Assembly (NCBI GenBank): GCA_937862845.1
Contig: CALMCK010000044.1
Span: 1-12,758 of the forward strand
Direction of reading: 5' to 3'
DNA length: 12,758 nucleotides
From: an uncultured Burkholderiaceae bacterium
GTDB lineage: Bacteria; Pseudomonadota; Gammaproteobacteria; Burkholderiales; Burkholderiaceae
Positions 1 through 6,195 of this stretch are shown piece by piece (position 1 is the stretch's first letter; each line of letters opens with the position of its first letter). The notes below the pieces were generated by a model. The model was not told the origin of the DNA. It worked only from the letters and a program-made list of their open reading frames with translations, and made no database searches. The position numbers and the translations under genes are program-made.

Positions 1-905
1 ATAAAATGCTCATCCTCGGCGGCGGCATCATCGGTCTCGAAATGGGCACGGTTTACTCATCACTCGGCGCACGCCTCGACGTCGTCGAAATGATGGACGG
101 CCTGATGCAAGGCGCGGACCGCGACCTCGTTAAAGTTTGGCAGAAGTACAACGAAAAACGCTTTGACAACATCTACATCAACACCAAAACCGTCGCCGTC
201 GAAGCGCGCGAAGACGGCATCTGGGTCACGTTCGAGAAAGCCAACGACAAATCAACAGCACCCGCAGAGCCACAACGCTACGACATGGTGCTCGTCGCCG
301 TCGGCCGCTCACCGAACGGCGCACTCATCGGCGCAGACAAAGCTGGCGTGCCAAATGATCGCGGCTTCATCAGCGTTGACGCGCAAATGCGCACCGCCGT
401 CCCGCACATCTTCGCCATCGGCGACATCGTCGGCCAACCCATGCTCGCGCACAAAGCCGTGCACGAAGCCCACGTCGCCGCCGAAGCCGCATTCGGTGAA
501 AAATCATTCTTCGACGTGCGCCAAATCCCAAGCGTCGCCTACACCGACCCCGAAGTCGCATGGGCAGGCATGACCGAAGACACCGCCAAAGCGCAAGGCC
601 TCAAAATCGGCAAAGGCGTATTCCCATGGGCCGCCTCTGGCCGCGCGATCGCCAACGGCCGCGACGAAGGCTTCACCAAACTCATATTTGACGCAGACAC
701 AGGCCGCGTCATCGGCGGCGGCATCGTCGGCACAGGCGCAGGCGATTTGATTTCTGAAGTGTGTTTGGCGATTGAAATGGGCGCAGACGCGGTCGATGTC
801 GGTAAAACCATCCACCCGCACCCAACCCTCGGCGAATCGGTCGGCATGGCGGCAGAAGTGTTTAAAGGACACTGCACGGATTTACCGCCGCAGAAGAAAA
901 AGTAA
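1..905 (+). CDS. lpdA: Dihydrolipoyl dehydrogenase (E3), 5'-truncated by window edge
   Basis: FAD-dependent disulfide oxidoreductase that reoxidises the dihydrolipoyl groups of 2-oxoacid dehydrogenase complexes, passing electrons to NAD+. The frame is already open at base 3 and reads KMLILGGGIIGLEMG, the second (NAD-binding) Rossmann motif, so about the first third of the protein, including the FAD-binding motif and redox-active disulfide, lies outside the window. Visible parts are the GDIVG motif that closes the FAD-binding region (codons near 420-430) and the C-terminal dimerisation domain with HPHPTLGE (about 811-835), which supplies the catalytic His-Glu pair. The short basic tail PPQKKK precedes TAA at 903-905. 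The ATG at base 6 is internal, not the start. The upstream part would be expected to adjoin pyruvate dehydrogenase genes, but this cannot be seen. Confidence 0.95.
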   Translation, partial: KMLILGGGIIGLEMGTVYSSLGARLDVVEMMDGLMQGADRDLVKVWQKYNEKRFDNIYINTKTVAVEAREDGIWVTFEKANDKSTAPAEPQRYDMVLVAVGRSPNGALIGADKAGVPNDRGFISVDAQMRTAVPHIFAIGDIVGQPMLAHKAVHEAHVAAEAAFGEKSFFDVRQIPSVAYTDPEVAWAGMTEDTAKAQGLKIGKGVFPWAASGRAIANGRDEGFTKLIFDADTGRVIGGGIVGTGAGDLISEVCLAIEMGADAVDVGKTIHPHPTLGESVGMAAEVFKGHCTDLPPQKKK

Positions 906-972
906 TTCGATTTATAGCCTGTCGCGCCGCATTGTTCAATCCAATCGGCCTGATATGCCGAACTCAAAAGCG

Positions 973-995
973 CCCTGAATATGGTTTCATCAGGG
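973..995 (+). terminator. Weak hairpin, possible lpdA terminator
   Basis: A six-base stem CCCTGA/TCAGGG with an 11-base loop is followed by TTTAATG. It lies 67 bases after the lpdA stop. The stem is short and the T tract poor, so termination is only a possibility. Confidence 0.3.
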
Positions 996-1013
996 TTTAA
1001 TGAATAAAAAACA

Positions 1014-1075
1014 AGGATATGCGGCGAAATGGAAACAGAATATCAGTGTGTTTCGCCGCATATCCTACGTTAGGC
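1014..1075 (+). repeat. attC-like hairpin with core site GTTAGGC (left array boundary)
   Basis: A perfect 16-bp inverted repeat (1014-1029 with 1051-1066, 21-base loop) is followed two bases later by GTTAGGC (1069-1075), which fits the integron core GTTRRRY. The opposite arm has only AAC before the stem and lacks the RYYY part of the R'' box. It also lacks the bulged bases usual in attC. It is best read as the junction where cassette 1 joined the chromosome (cut expected between G1069 and T1070), either a degenerate attC or a secondary site. Confidence 0.5.
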
Positions 1076-1241
1076 CTGACAGGATGCACCGCCTCATGCG
1101 CACGAAACAATCCATACTGTAACGACTGCGCGAGGTCTTTGAACTCGTGGAGTCATCAGAGACAGACGCTGATGCCAGAACGGCAATCAGGCGAAGCCAT
1201 GCCCGGACCTATTTTGGGACGATCACATTGAGCGCAGGCTA

Positions 1242-1805
1242 TTGCACATCGAACGCGAGAACCGCAGCTTGGCAGATCGCCCAGTAAGCCGGTGCCGATT
1301 TAGCGAGGAAGACAGTAGCCGAGTTATCGACTTTATGACCGGCAGAGGCCCGGCGGAACGCGCAAAGGGGATTCAATTCCTGTCGCAGTGGATCGGCGCA
1401 ACCGAAAAACTCACCATTGCGGATCCATATTTTGTCAAGGGTTCCGGTTCCATTTCGGAGGTTGATTACACGGATTCACTAAGCTCATTGCTTCCAAGCT
1501 CCTTAAAGACCCTCGAACTATTCGTCGGTCCCAAAACGACCAAGTACCGAAAGCAGAGTGTTGCAGTTTGGCTAAATGCTTATTGCAATCAGCACGGCAT
1601 TGCTCTATCGGTTTTTAATCAAAATGAAATTCATGATCGAGTTTGGATTTCCAATGAAGACAAGGCACTAGTGGTTACTGCTTCATTTAATGGAATTGGA
1701 AACAAGTGCGCCTTTTTTCTACCGCTAGACCCGGCCGACACCGACAGCTTCAACGCCGAGCTTCAAAGAATACGCAGTTCGGTCACGTCCACAGGTCAGG
1801 CCTAA
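1242..1805 (+). CDS. Phospholipase D-like domain protein, integron cassette gene 1
   Basis: Predicted 187-residue protein. Residues 57-64 read LTIADPYF, a strand typical at the entry to PLD-like domains. Residues 131-136 read HDRVWI, followed by ASFNGIGNK (147-155). This matches the HxK...G(T)SxNG layout of PLD-superfamily domains with Arg in place of Lys (HDR). Many small proteins of this kind are nuclease-like or of unknown function, so a catalytic role is inference only. The start used is TTG at 1242 without a clear ribosome site. The same frame is open back to TGA at 1170-1172, and a coding-like segment in another frame lies upstream, so the true N-terminus may be longer or the gene may be frameshifted. 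The stop TAA (1803-1805) lies inside the R'' box of the next attC, as expected for a cassette gene. Confidence 0.65.
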   Translation: MHIERENRSLADRPVSRCRFSEEDSSRVIDFMTGRGPAERAKGIQFLSQWIGATEKLTIADPYFVKGSGSISEVDYTDSLSSLLPSSLKTLELFVGPKTTKYRKQSVAVWLNAYCNQHGIALSVFNQNEIHDRVWISNEDKALVVTASFNGIGNKCAFFLPLDPADTDSFNAELQRIRSSVTSTGQA

Positions 1806-1910
1806 CCATTCGTTCAGCCGGAAGTTTTGCCCGGTCTTGGGTTTGGGCATCATTTCATTCTTGCCCAAACCCAAGCCCGGTCAAAACTCCGGTTAACTCA
1901 AACATTAGGC
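1800..1910 (+). repeat. attC recombination site of cassette 1
   Basis: The R'' box GCCTAAC (1800-1806) and R' box ATTAGGC (1904-1910) bracket a long imperfect palindrome. Arms around 1817-1847 and 1860-1892 pair through CCGG, AGTTTTG, CCGG and CTTGGGTTTGGGCA, with single unpaired bases on one arm. These bulged bases are the structural mark of folded attC sites recognised by integron integrases. R' departs from GTTRRRY only in its first base. The stop codon of the upstream gene is part of R''. Confidence 0.85.
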
Positions 1911-1925
1911 ATCGTAGGAGACTCT

Positions 1926-2687
1926 GTGCAACTCGTTACAACCAAAGACCAAATCGTAGCCAACATAGTCCTGTTTGAGAACTATCAGTCAAGCTCGAAC
2001 CCCGTTCATCGGAGCTACTTCTGTGAAAGGCTTCGTCTTGGCAAGATATTTGTCTTCGCCGTTAATGACGGAAGGCCATTCTTCTGTCCAAGCCGCTTTG
2101 CTGGCTACGAAAACTGTACTGTTGAGAAGCATCAAGCTTTTTCCTTCAAAAACGGATCAATTACAACGCCGGCGATCACGAGACTTTTAGGAGCTGCCGC
2201 TGAGGACAACGAGGCCGAAAAGACCTACCTCGCCCTTTGCTCGAAACTCGGGCTCACACCTTCGGCACAGACCAGGACGTACTGGCGCATCGAGTTGCCC
2301 CAGAGCACAGCAAGCGGTCGAGTTTCTCCCGGTGAACCCGGATTTCCAGATGAAGTGGATAAGTTTGTTGAGGGCGCTACTAAGCGCGTCTTGGTCAATG
2401 CCTATGAAAGAAGTCCGCTGGCAAGGTTGGCTTGTCTGGTTCATCACGGCTACAACTGCAGCGTTTGCGACTTTAATTTTCAGGCTGCGTATGGTTCGAT
2501 CGGCGCTAAGTTCATCCATGTTCATCACCTTACGCCAATTTCGACTGTCGCTGGTCAACACAAGATCAATCCAGTCACCGAAATGCGTCCTGTCTGCCCG
2601 AACTGTCATGCAATGCTACACAAGAGTGATCCTCCATTCACCATAGAAGAACTTCAACAAGTCATGCAGAACATCAACGATACCTAA
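1926..2687 (+). CDS. HNH endonuclease domain protein, integron cassette gene 2
   Basis: Predicted 253-residue protein. The C-terminal domain has a zinc-finger HNH layout: CSVC (178-181), HVHH (198-201), CPNCH (224-228) and a final His232. The metal-binding HNH core thus looks intact, implying DNA cleavage in a restriction-like, homing-like or anti-phage role; the actual target is unknown. The N-terminal 150 or so residues are not recognised and could provide recognition. GTG at 1926 is chosen because GGAG (1917-1920) lies five bases upstream; the open frame back to 1827 runs through the attC stem and is not credible coding. The stop TAA (2685-2687) is embedded in the next R'' box. There is no own promoter I can identify, so expression may depend on read-through. 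Confidence 0.85.
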   Translation: MQLVTTKDQIVANIVLFENYQSSSNPVHRSYFCERLRLGKIFVFAVNDGRPFFCPSRFAGYENCTVEKHQAFSFKNGSITTPAITRLLGAAAEDNEAEKTYLALCSKLGLTPSAQTRTYWRIELPQSTASGRVSPGEPGFPDEVDKFVEGATKRVLVNAYERSPLARLACLVHHGYNCSVCDFNFQAAYGSIGAKFIHVHHLTPISTVAGQHKINPVTEMRPVCPNCHAMLHKSDPPFTIEELQQVMQNINDT

Positions 2688-2809
2688 CTCCTCATTCCAG
2701 CGAAAATCGATGGGGTAAAATCGATGGGGTCAGATTCGATTGATTTCATTGCGTATTCCAATATACTTTCGCTGCCCCGCTGCGGGGCGGCTTAACTCAG
2801 GCGTTAGAC
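2682..2809 (+). repeat. attC recombination site of cassette 2, with internal repeats
   Basis: The R'' box ACCTAAC (2682-2688) fits RYYYAAC and the R' box GTTAGAC (2803-2809) fits GTTRRRY. The outer arms (about 2684-2701 and 2788-2807) pair imperfectly, and an inner stem pairs CAGCGAAA (2698-2705) with TTTCGCTG (2767-2774). The central part contains a 14-base tandem duplication, and the right arm contains an extra small hairpin (2774-2788). Both make the site longer and more complex than usual. Confidence 0.8.
2703..2730 (+). repeat. Two tandem copies of a 14-base unit inside attC
   Basis: The unit AAAATCGATGGGGT occurs at 2703-2716 and exactly again at 2717-2730. It is followed by a related AT-rich stretch (CAGATTCGATTGATTT). 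It lies in the loop part of the attC site, where length variation is tolerated. Confidence 0.9.
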
Positions 2810-2829
2810 CTCAAAGGAGAAATTTGGAA

Positions 2830-3006
2830 ATGAAATTACCTATTACAGGAGATTGCGCGTGCGGAGCCATTCGCTACGAGTGCCAGCAAGAGCCTGTCGC
2901 GATGCTTAACTGCCAATGCCAAGACTGCCAGCGTTCGAGCGGTGCACCGTTTGCGTCGGGCGTGGTTGTCGCAACGCGTAACCCGCACAACCGTGGCCTG
3001 CCATGA
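2830..3006 (+). pseudogene. Truncated GFA-family (CENP-V/GFA zinc-binding) gene, cassette 3
   Basis: The 58-residue reading frame starts at ATG 2830 with AAAGGAG at 2813-2819. Residues 9-11 (CAC) and 28-33 (CQCQDC), followed by SSGAPFASG, match the first half of GFA-family proteins, whose Cys residues bind zinc; the best known member was linked to glutathione-dependent formaldehyde activation. Family members are usually about 115-150 residues. Here homology stops after about residue 47, the last residues (TRNPHNRGLP) look unrelated, and the second zinc-binding half is missing in every frame downstream. The start next to the R' box at 2803-2809 places it as the third cassette, cut by a deletion before its own attC. 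Confidence 0.75.
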
Positions 3007-3138
3007 GCGCAGCGTCGTCATACGCATGGGGTTGATTTTTATACGCGCTTTCGTACGATGATGGAAAAACGCTAACGTATTTATACAGGCTTCACCATCG
3101 CTCGATTTGAGCGCTAAAACCCCCAGCACATTTCAACC

Positions 3139-3350
3139 TTAATTCAAAGTCACCTTCCCGCTCATCACCGAATTCATCGCGTTAAACCTTTGTTCAAATC
3201 ATCCACTTTAAAATGATGGGTGATCAGTGGGCTGATGTGGAGGCCCGATTGAATGAGGGCGACCATTTTGTACCATGTCTCAAACATTGCTCGGTGAACG
3301 AGGCCAATAATTTCCAACCCTTTAAATATCACTTGATTGCAGTCGACAGC
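3139..3350 (-). pseudogene. tdh: C-terminal fragment of L-threonine 3-dehydrogenase
   Basis: Reading the minus strand from 3350, the product runs AVDCNQVIFKGLEIIG, MFETWYKMVALIQSGL, ISPLITHHFKVDD, then after a one-base frameshift near 3180 it continues NAMNSVMSGKVTLN and stops at TAA (3139-3141). This is the C-terminal end of Tdh, which oxidises threonine to 2-amino-3-ketobutyrate using NAD+. In the family the stretch after the first block reads close to GIYGREMF, but here it is GLVHRAMF. The catalytic and NAD-binding parts (about 270 residues) are absent. With a frameshift and no 5' part, this is a decayed remnant, probably of chromosomal origin rather than a cassette. Confidence 0.8.
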
Positions 3351-3454
3351 AGTGTGTGACTGCGGGATGCGAGCAGGGCGGTTTTGTTGTCGTGGTTCAT
3401 TTGTTCGAGCTTGTGGTGTAGTGCGTTTGTTTAGGTGGTAGGCAGATGCTTGCG

Positions 3455-4108
3455 TTACAGCCACACCGCAACTGCGCAGTACACGGTCAGCAGCACAATC
3501 GCGCCGTTGATGCCGCGCGCCAGTGCGGGGCGGTGCATGAGTTTTTGCAACAGCGCGCCGCCTTGCACCCATGTGCTGCAACACAGAAAGTTAACGATGA
3601 TGAACACCGCTGTGGCGATGGAGGTGTTGAGCCAGATGTGGCCGTTGTCGGGTAAGTAGGCGGCGGGCACGGTTAAGCCCATGACCCATGCTTTGGGGTT
3701 GACGTATTGGAACAGCGATGCTTGAATGAATGTCATCGGGCGGGCGCTGGCGGCGTTGCGGTTGTGCTTGAGGATGGGTTCGGCGAGTGCGTCGGCAGCG
3801 GGCAGCGCGCCGTTTTTCCACAGCTTAAATGCGAGCCAAAGCATGTAGGCGCAGCCTGCGATTTTCAATGCGTCTTGCGCGTGCGGTACGCGCCAAAACA
3901 CACCCGCGATACCGAAGCAACATAAAGCGAGCATCAAACCAAAACCCAGGCTCACACCGAGTAAATGAGGCAATGTCCGTGGCGCGCCGAAGCGTGCACC
4001 TGAGTAGAGCAGCATCAGATTGTTTGGGCCCGGAGTGATGGAGGACACAAATGCGAATCCAATCAATGCAAGTAGGCTGGCGGAGGTGAAGTAAAAGAAG
4101 TTTCCCAT
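3455..4108 (-). CDS. LysE/RhtB family amino-acid exporter
   Basis: Predicted 217-residue inner-membrane protein of the LysE superfamily, which exports amino acids such as lysine, threonine or homoserine with the proton gradient. Residues 22-36 include SSITPGPNNLML, the conserved loop after the first membrane segment. Further hydrophobic segments at roughly 42-67, 76-96, 146-170 and 195-217 fit the family's six-helix layout, and the length is typical. The substrate cannot be told from the sequence. It is the last gene of a same-strand run (racemase, cupin, EamA, LysE), 35 bases after the EamA stop. The spacer is very AT-rich and the ribosome site weak (GGAT about eight bases upstream), so it is probably cotranscribed. 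Confidence 0.9.
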   Translation of the reverse strand: MGNFFYFTSASLLALIGFAFVSSITPGPNNLMLLYSGARFGAPRTLPHLLGVSLGFGLMLALCCFGIAGVFWRVPHAQDALKIAGCAYMLWLAFKLWKNGALPAADALAEPILKHNRNAASARPMTFIQASLFQYVNPKAWVMGLTVPAAYLPDNGHIWLNTSIATAVFIIVNFLCCSTWVQGGALLQKLMHRPALARGINGAIVLLTVYCAVAVWL

Positions 4109-4143
4109 GTATATCCAATTTAAATTTAAATCAAATTAAAACA

Positions 4144-5004
4144 TCAAGTTCGCGTGGGAAGGATGCGATTGGTTGGCATTTTTTTACCGATGAACGCGAC
4201 CGCCACCACCGCTATTGCAAATACAATCGTGACCACGTCGATGCTCTCACCGAGCAGGGGCACTGAGAATAAAATCGCCAAAAACACCTGCACCAATTGC
4301 ACCTGCGAGACGCGCACGGCGCCGCCTAAATTAAGGGCGTAGAACCACACCATCATGCCAAACCACATAGAAACTGAGCACAGATAAGCGAAGCCAAACC
4401 ACGCTGTGGTGCTGATGGTGCTTGGATCAATGGCGGGCAATGTCAATGCAAATGCAGGGACTGAAATGGGCAATGAAATGACCAAAGACCAACACAAGAC
4501 TTGCGGGGGCGGCATGGTTTGAGACGCTTTCGCGCCAAAAGCGTAGCCCATCGCGCACAGCGTCACCGCAGTAAATATAAGGGCATCGCCCCAATGAAAA
4601 TTCAAGCTGCCTGTCCGCAGCACGGCAAACGTGATGACCAGAAAACCACCGAGTGCCGCGAAAAACCAAAATGCAAATGACGGTTTTTGGCGGAATAAAA
4701 AAGCCGACATCGCCGCAGTCATCAAGGGCAAAATCCCATTAAACACCGCTGCGTTCGATGACGAGACATACTGCAGGCCGATGGTTTGAAAAATTGGAAA
4801 GCCAAACACATTGCCCGCCGCCATGGCTGCCAACATGCCCCACTGAGCACCGGTTGGCCGAGCAGACTTTGTGTACAACAGGTAAATAACTGACAAAATC
4901 CCCGCCACCGCAGCACGCCCAAAAGCAATGAACCAAGGATTGAACCCGCCGACGAAGACCCCTTCGACACTGTGCGGTGACGCGCCGAGCGCCCACTTTG
5001 ACAT
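4144..5004 (-). CDS. EamA/DMT family transporter, probably frameshifted at the 5' end
   Basis: Predicted drug/metabolite transporter with two EamA repeats (residues about 1-125 and 135-275), probably exporting an amino acid or metabolite across the inner membrane. From ATG 5004 it has 286 residues but lacks the usual first helix and has no ribosome site. That helix (reading about WLGFFAVSCFALTLP) is encoded directly upstream in the same frame, back to the cupin stop, with no ATG, GTG or TTG available. The natural start seems to be ATG at 5066-5068, overlapping the cupin TGA by four bases (ATGA), but it is out of frame by one base. A slip in the run of six A (5035-5040, T on the coding strand) or four T (5054-5057) would restore a 307-residue protein. 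Either the gene is inactivated or the base count is wrong. Confidence 0.8.
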   Translation of the reverse strand: MSKWALGASPHSVEGVFVGGFNPWFIAFGRAAVAGILSVIYLLYTKSARPTGAQWGMLAAMAAGNVFGFPIFQTIGLQYVSSSNAAVFNGILPLMTAAMSAFLFRQKPSFAFWFFAALGGFLVITFAVLRTGSLNFHWGDALIFTAVTLCAMGYAFGAKASQTMPPPQVLCWSLVISLPISVPAFALTLPAIDPSTISTTAWFGFAYLCSVSMWFGMMVWFYALNLGGAVRVSQVQLVQVFLAILFSVPLLGESIDVVTIVFAIAVVAVAFIGKKMPTNRILPTRT

Positions 5005-5068
5005 GGGCAGTGTTAGGGCAAAGCAGCTAACCGCAAAAAATCCGAGCCAAAGGCATTTTGTGGTTCAT
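5005..5068 (-). other. Out-of-frame 5' end of the EamA gene
   Basis: This segment codes for the first transmembrane helix of the EamA transporter but is separated from a valid start by a one-base frame difference. ATG at 5066-5068 overlaps the cupin stop TGA (5065-5067), a common coupling arrangement. From this ATG the frame ends at TAG after 13 codons. Confidence 0.6.
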
Positions 5069-5382
5069 TGTTCACCGCCCATCGGTCCATAAAATATCAC
5101 CCATGTGGCAAAATCATCGCTGAATTTTTCGAAGCGATGAGACACGCCCGCTTTGACAAAAATAAAATCACCGACGCTAAAATCATGACGATTACCGCCG
5201 TTGTTAAATACGCCGTGACCCGCGATCACCACATAGACTTCGTCACGCTCATGTGGCTGTTGTGAGTCTTCGAGTTGCGGGCGATACATCTCGAGCGATA
5301 AGCTGCCGTGTTTGAACACTTCGGCAAATAGTGTGTTGGCATCTGTGAGTCGGTTTAACGCATGGGCGGTGGTGTGGTGCAT
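5065..5382 (-). CDS. Small cupin-domain protein
   Basis: Predicted 105-residue single-domain cupin, a beta-barrel fold. The first cupin motif is visible in residues about 43-63 (HERDEVYVVIAGHGVF), with His and Glu metal ligands, and the second in residues about 72-83 (GDFIFVKAGVSHRF), with a His ligand. Such small cupins may be isomerases, dioxygenases or ligand-binding proteins, and no specific reaction can be assigned. It lies 27 bases downstream of the racemase stop and overlaps the likely original EamA start by four bases, so it belongs to the same transcript. Confidence 0.85.
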   Translation of the reverse strand: MHHTTAHALNRLTDANTLFAEVFKHGSLSLEMYRPQLEDSQQPHERDEVYVVIAGHGVFNNGGNRHDFSVGDFIFVKAGVSHRFEKFSDDFATWVIFYGPMGGEQ

Positions 5383-5388
5383 GTGATT

Positions 5389-5423
5389 CTCTGTTGTTAA
5401 TCTGTGTTGTTAATCTGTGTTGG
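5389..5423 (-). repeat. Short tandem repeat spanning the racemase stop codon
   Basis: A 13-base unit TCTGTGTTGTTAA (plus strand) occurs at 5401-5413, with an imperfect copy just before it (5389-5400) and a partial copy after it (5414-5423). On the coding strand this gives the NTSNTD tail of the racemase and duplicates its TAA. It looks like slippage at the 3' end of the gene. Confidence 0.7.
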
Positions 5424-6159
5424 AAGTGTTGCTGTCAATGGGGTTGCTGGGAAATATCCCATCCACCGTGAACGCACCGAGCGCTTGTATGTGCAACGAT
5501 GCGGTGTCAAACATCGGTACCGCCACGTCGCCATTGCTGAGCAGCAAGCAGATTTCTGTGCAGCCCAAAACCACGGCCTGCGCGCCTTGTTCAACCAAAT
5601 CAGCGATGACGCGCTGGTAAATGACTCGTGAGGTATCAGTCACCACGCCGCAGACCAGTTCGTCAAAAATAATGGAGTGTACCGCATCGCGCCCTGCCAA
5701 ATCAGGCATCATCAAACGAATGCCACGCTCGTTAAAATACACATCTAAAAATCCATCTTCCATGCTGTAACGCGTGCCGAGAAATGCGACTTTCGTTAAA
5801 CCAGCTGCCTGTAAAGCCGCAATCGTTGGTGTGGCAATGTGCAGCATCGGCACATTGACCGAGGTGGCGATTTCGTCAAACACCTTGTGCATGGTGTTGG
5901 TGCACAGCGCAATGCATTGAGCGCCCGATGCTTCTAAAACCTTTGCGCGATTTTGTAACGCCACACTGATTTCTGCCCAATCGCCACGGCTCAACCACTG
6001 CGCCATTTGCGCGAAGTCAACGCTGTCCAGCGTGAGCGGCGCAGAGTGCAGCCCGCCGACATTTGCGCGCACGTACTGGTTGAGTTGTTGGTAATACAGC
6101 ACCGACGACTCCCAACTCATGCCGCCGAGCAGACCGATGGGGTGGAGGGTTTGAGGCAT
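5410..6159 (-). CDS. Aspartate/glutamate racemase family protein (YgeA-like amino-acid racemase)
   Basis: Predicted 249-residue PLP-independent racemase that inverts the alpha carbon of amino acids using two cysteines. Both are present: Cys86 in LCTNTMHK and Cys200 in GCTEI. The N-terminal IGLLGGMSWESS and GGLHSA motifs and the LGTRYSME segment (128-134) closely resemble E. coli YgeA, which has broad amino-acid racemase activity; substrate preference here is not known. The start is supported by TAGGAG about six bases upstream. The C-terminal tail of roughly 15 residues after the core is low-complexity (SNTSNTD) and arises from a tandem repeat. It heads the run racemase, cupin, EamA, LysE, which suggests use or export of D-amino acids or of an amino acid in excess. 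Confidence 0.92.
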   Translation of the reverse strand: MPQTLHPIGLLGGMSWESSVLYYQQLNQYVRANVGGLHSAPLTLDSVDFAQMAQWLSRGDWAEISVALQNRAKVLEASGAQCIALCTNTMHKVFDEIATSVNVPMLHIATPTIAALQAAGLTKVAFLGTRYSMEDGFLDVYFNERGIRLMMPDLAGRDAVHSIIFDELVCGVVTDTSRVIYQRVIADLVEQGAQAVVLGCTEICLLLSNGDVAVPMFDTASLHIQALGAFTVDGIFPSNPIDSNTSNTD

Positions 6160-6195
6160 TGTTTGCTCCTAAAATGTTTTGAAACGCGGGTTTTT

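Larger units (their letters stand above)
906..1241. other. Gap between lpdA and the first cassette ORF
   Basis: This 336-base stretch has no gene I can support. It holds a weak hairpin (973-995), a perfect 16-bp inverted repeat ending in an integron-type core site (1014-1075), and then the leader of cassette 1. Within the leader, frame 1 from the ATG at 1084 looks protein-like over about 1123-1230 but is broken by TAA at 1120-1122. It may be a decayed N-terminal end of the following gene. Confidence 0.5.

Noticed and set aside
1827..1925. Upstream extension of the HNH reading frame
   Set aside because: It translates the attC stem; GTG 1926 has a well-placed GGAG.
3007..3138. Possible rest of the GFA gene or another attC
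   Set aside because: No frame continues the GFA family pattern, and no RYYYAAC/GTTRRRY pair with a foldable palindrome is present.
3351..3454. Possible further tdh coding sequence or another gene
   Set aside because: The frame upstream of the Tdh-like part is arginine- and proline-rich without similarity to Tdh, and nothing else is recognisable.
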